Of a DNA stretch of 64,000 nt, positions 61,405 to 64,000 are shown piece by piece. This DNA comes from an uncultured Pseudomonadales bacterium (GTDB lineage Bacteria; Pseudomonadota; Gammaproteobacteria; Pseudomonadales; Pseudohongiellaceae). Each line of letters opens with the position of its first letter. Positions within the stretch are counted from its first letter, which is position 1. The notes beneath the pieces are model-generated. The model did not search any database. It was not told where the DNA came from and worked only from the letters and a program-made list of their open reading frames with translations. The DNA lies in the NCBI GenBank assembly GCA_949372635.1, contig CASIAB010000010.1:110072-174071 (forward strand), given 5' to 3'. The translations under genes were made by a program, and so were the position numbers.

Positions 61405-62205
61405 ATGGAACTGATTCTGCATATCTCAGCCGGCGCCATAGTTGGCTTTGCCATTGGCATTACTGGAGTCGGAGGCGGCTCACTAATGACGCCTTTATTG
61501 TTATTTTTTGGCTACCCAGTCCCCGTAGCTATTGGCACAGACCTGCTCTATGCCGCTATAACGAAGACCGGTGGTGCCCTATCCCACCATCGCGCGGGCA
61601 ACGTCGATTGGAGTATCGTTCGCCTTCTCGCTTTAGGCAGCGTACCCACTGCTATCCTGGTCCACACCGCCATTAGCCAAACCACCTTCCAGGAATCGCA
61701 AGAGTTTGCGGAACTGCTCACATTTAGCTTAGGAATAATGTTATTAGTTACCGCTATAGTATTGATTTATAGAAATAAAATTAGAGAGAAAGCTTTAGAC
61801 AATAAGCCGCCTTTTATAATGAGATTCATACAGCGAAGGAGATCCAGACTTACTTTTTCGATGGGGATCGTATTGGGGGTTTGCGTGACGCTATCTTCCG
61901 TTGGAGCCGGCGCATTCGCCGCGGCGATACTTCTGACGATTTACTCTCAAACCAGAACTGTAAAGATAATTGGGAGCGACATCGCTCACGCAGTCCCGCT
62001 TACCTTCATTGCTGGTCTCGGTTACCTGTTTGCAGGCTACGTCGACCTGATGTTGCTGCTCAGCCTCCTTATTGGCTCACTGCCAGCTATTGCACTGGGC
62101 TCGCGTCTCAGTGATCTAGTACCAGAAAAAGCACTACAGAGTCTGCTGACTGCGATCCTGCTTAGCTTAGGTCTGTATTACACTATATTTGTTAAATTAG
62201 TTTAA
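61405..62205 (+). CDS. TauE/SafE family sulfite (anion) exporter
   Basis: The 266-residue membrane protein has about eight hydrophobic segments. GITGVGGGSLMTPLL in the first repeat and VTLSSVGAGAFAAAIL in the second are the paired Gly-rich motifs of TauE/SafE, and IGTDLLYAAITKTGGALSHH is characteristic. Members move sulfite, taurine or sulfoacetate. It shares a 148-base A/T-rich control region with cysB, which supports a role in sulfur metabolism and CysB control, but this is inference. Confidence 0.88.
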   Translation: MELILHISAGAIVGFAIGITGVGGGSLMTPLLLFFGYPVPVAIGTDLLYAAITKTGGALSHHRAGNVDWSIVRLLALGSVPTAILVHTAISQTTFQESQEFAELLTFSLGIMLLVTAIVLIYRNKIREKALDNKPPFIMRFIQRRRSRLTFSMGIVLGVCVTLSSVGAGAFAAAILLTIYSQTRTVKIIGSDIAHAVPLTFIAGLGYLFAGYVDLMLLLSLLIGSLPAIALGSRLSDLVPEKALQSLLTAILLSLGLYYTIFVKLV

Positions 62206-62228
62206 ATAAATCCGATAACTAATTTTTA

Positions 62229-63134
62229 TTAGAGCTTTTCATTGGATATACCGTGCGGCACATGACCAGTTGCCACATGATTTCGCGCTGATTCACAGTG
62301 CCCCTCCTGATCGTCGAAGAACACGTCAGCATCGAACGCATGGAGAAACTCTCCTTTGTCAAGCCCGCCAAGAAACAGAGACTCATCGATGCGTATGTTC
62401 CATGCACGAAGCGTACGCACTACCCGCTCATGGGCTGGAGCGGCACGGGCCGTTACCAAACAAGTTCTCAGAGGCGACTCGCCTGGCGGAAACGCCATCT
62501 GAATCTGCTGCAAAGCGGCGAGAATAGGTTTAAATGGGCCGCCACTCAATGGCTCGTTGGCAGCCTGTTTTTCGTTCTCAGTAAAGGCTGCTAATCCTTC
62601 GTGCTTAAAAATTTTCTCGGAATCATCCGAGAACAAAACGGCGTCTCCGTCGAAAGCGATCTTGAGCTTCTCGTTGGGCGTTACGCTTTTCTCTGAAGGT
62701 AAAATTGTTGCAGCAGCCACACCTGATTCTAAGGCCTTCCTAACATCGGCCCCATCAGTGGAGAGAAAAAGATGGCTATTGAAGGCTGAGATATAGCGAT
62801 AGGGACTCTCGCCACCACTAAACGCCGCTCGACTTATATCTAGCCCATAGTGCTGAATAGAATTAAAAACGCGAAGGCCGGTGTCCGCGCTATTGCGTGA
62901 GAGAAGAATGACCTGCACTGGAGATTCCTCCAGCAGCTTATTCAACCCTAGAAGTTTCTGAACAAGCAAAAACGCATCGCCCTGCTCTAGCGGCTGATCT
63001 TCCTTGGAGATTTGATATTGCTGATACGCATCCAAGCCTTCCTCTTCGAAGACGCAATGACTGTCTTCCAAATTGAACAAAGCTCGGGAAGATATCGCAA
63101 TAACAAGAGGGTCTATCTTTGCTTGGGGTATCAT
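62229..63134 (-). CDS. Cytosolic 5'-nucleotidase family protein
   Basis: The 301-residue protein belongs to the 5'-nucleotidase group related to mammalian cytosolic 5'-nucleotidase IA. Typical segments are LVIAISSRALFNLEDSH, LLSRNSADTGLRVFNSI, FSGGESPYRYISAF, LFLSTDGADVRKAL, KIAFDGDAVLFSDDSE and FLGGLDKGEFLHAFDADVFF. Members remove phosphate from nucleoside monophosphates. The HAD-like Asp pair is in AFDGDAV. It stands alone on the minus strand between the exporter and argD. Confidence 0.87.
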   Translation of the reverse strand: MIPQAKIDPLVIAISSRALFNLEDSHCVFEEEGLDAYQQYQISKEDQPLEQGDAFLLVQKLLGLNKLLEESPVQVILLSRNSADTGLRVFNSIQHYGLDISRAAFSGGESPYRYISAFNSHLFLSTDGADVRKALESGVAAATILPSEKSVTPNEKLKIAFDGDAVLFSDDSEKIFKHEGLAAFTENEKQAANEPLSGGPFKPILAALQQIQMAFPPGESPLRTCLVTARAAPAHERVVRTLRAWNIRIDESLFLGGLDKGEFLHAFDADVFFDDQEGHCESARNHVATGHVPHGISNEKL

Positions 63135-63627
63135 TTCAGACTCGTGTTTCTAATTGCACTATAATAGATCGGTACCGCTCAGTTTGCCATTAGGCAATCC
63201 TAATAAAACAAGCTGCAATCATTTACGTAACAGACGAAATAATACTCATAAATTATTGTTAATTATTTAATTAAAATAGAATATCACATGACTAAGCAAG
63301 CGTAGGTATACCACCAAGACCAAGGGTAAAAAAAGAAGAGCAATTTAGGTACTTTTTCGAGAGTAACGTTAAGTTAATAGTAGCGGGCGCCAGCCACGCC
63401 ACAATAACCTACTGATTTTTATGCCTAGGGATAGGGAGCCTTCTGGAATTCCTGGCACTTGAACTGGGATCAAAAAGCTTGATTGATAGTTTTTGGGCTG
63501 GAACAACGTATGTTTCTCATCTGTATTTTCTGCATTGAATGATACAATCTGTATAAGAACATGGTCGTGGTTTTCTAACCGCAGTGCCAACAGCAAACCA
63601 ATCAATTTAATGACTTAGGATAAAAAT
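63135..63627. other. Intergenic region upstream of argD
   Basis: About 490 bases between divergent genes. The part 63180-63300 is very A/T-rich and could hold promoters and an ArgR site, but I cannot point to a clean ArgR box. A minus-strand open frame at 63369-63605 (78 codons) has no ribosome-binding site and no familiar sequence, so I do not call it. Confidence 0.4.
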
Positions 63628-64000
63628 ATGAGCTCTGCCCTCATGCAGAACTATGGAGTTCGAGAGCTGAAGTTTGAGCGCGGCGAAGGTTCGTATTTAT
63701 TTACCAAAGATGGCGACCGTTATCTCGATTTTGGGATGGGCATAGCAGTTAACTGTCTCGGGCACTGCAACCCTAAATTGATCAAAGCATTGACGGATCA
63801 GGCAAATCGTCTTTGGCATACCTCCAACCTCTACAACATCGAGCAGGGCGAGCAGCTAGCCAATAAACTGGTCGCTAGCACGTTCGCCGATCGAGTCTTC
63901 TTCTGCAACTCCGGAACCGAGGCAATTGAGTGTGGCTTCAAAGCTATTCGTCGCTACTTCCATTCTAAGGATGAGGGCCACAAAAATCGTATTGTATCGA
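63628..64000 (+). CDS. argD: ArgD, acetylornithine aminotransferase (N-terminal part)
   Basis: The gene runs off the right end; 124 residues are visible. It starts MSSALMQNYGVRELKFERGE and continues with GDRYLDFGMGIAVNCLGH, LWHTSNLYNIEQGEQLA and VFFCNSGTEAIECGFKAIRR, the N-terminal half of ArgD-type PLP aminotransferases. TTAGGA precedes the ATG at a good distance. The PLP lysine lies outside the window. A succinylornithine or related class III transaminase is possible, but the segments fit ArgD best. Confidence 0.88.
   Translation, partial: MSSALMQNYGVRELKFERGEGSYLFTKDGDRYLDFGMGIAVNCLGHCNPKLIKALTDQANRLWHTSNLYNIEQGEQLANKLVASTFADRVFFCNSGTEAIECGFKAIRRYFHSKDEGHKNRIVS

Noticed and set aside
63369-63605. 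A 78-codon minus-strand open frame before argD
   Set aside because: No ribosome-binding site and no recognisable family; likely chance.

Overview
This window reads as the chromosome of a gammaproteobacterium of moderate GC content. The strongest clue is gene order. The run yccA-tusDCB-tusE-cysG-serS-crcB-lolA-ftsK-trxB-aat-ate-infA-clpA-clpS-cspD, then mnmA-hflD-purB, is the arrangement known from Pseudomonas and relatives. The fab/pabC/mltG/tmk/holB run, ThrH, an APS-type CysH and CysB also fit. I cannot name a genus; a marine relative of the Cellvibrionales is a guess only.

Layout. 1-7665: fatty-acid synthesis and neighbours (plsX end, fabD, fabG, acpP, fabF, pabC, mltG, tmk, holB). 8015-12525: FAD oxidoreductase, AlkB-like repair enzyme, glutathione reductase, GST-like protein. 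12799-16311: molybdate regulator modE facing modABC, with a clear ModE-type operator. 16461-20087: a tyrosine recombinase and the periplasmic protease Prc. 20168-34930: an accessory island ending at the 3' end of tRNA-Ser(UGA). 35267-49421: the Pseudomonas-like core block. 49696-58464: cspD, rluE, moaEDC, nudJ, mnmA, hflD, purB, roxA, pabB. 58486-64000: thrH, cysH, cysB, a TauE-type exporter, a 5'-nucleotidase and the start of argD.

The island is the novel part. It holds at least four copies of a ~127-residue protein without a signal peptide and four clear plus two divergent copies of a ~235-residue exported protein built of two similar halves, each with a Thr-His pair. Three times an exported copy is followed directly by a small copy on the same strand, so a gene pair seems to have been amplified. 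In between are an NTF2/SnoaL-like exported protein, a half-length relative, a TetR regulator with a 17-bp palindrome upstream, a zinc-ribbon/TerB protein, and a visibly more GC-rich block encoding a penicillin-acylase-family Ntn hydrolase and a beta-lactamase-fold serine hydrolase. I do not recognise the two paralogous families.

At least six core genes (fabG, prc, tusE, serS twice, lolA, pabB; perhaps modA) carry single-base frameshifts that a one-base correction fully repairs. As several are normally essential, sequence error is the simplest reading.
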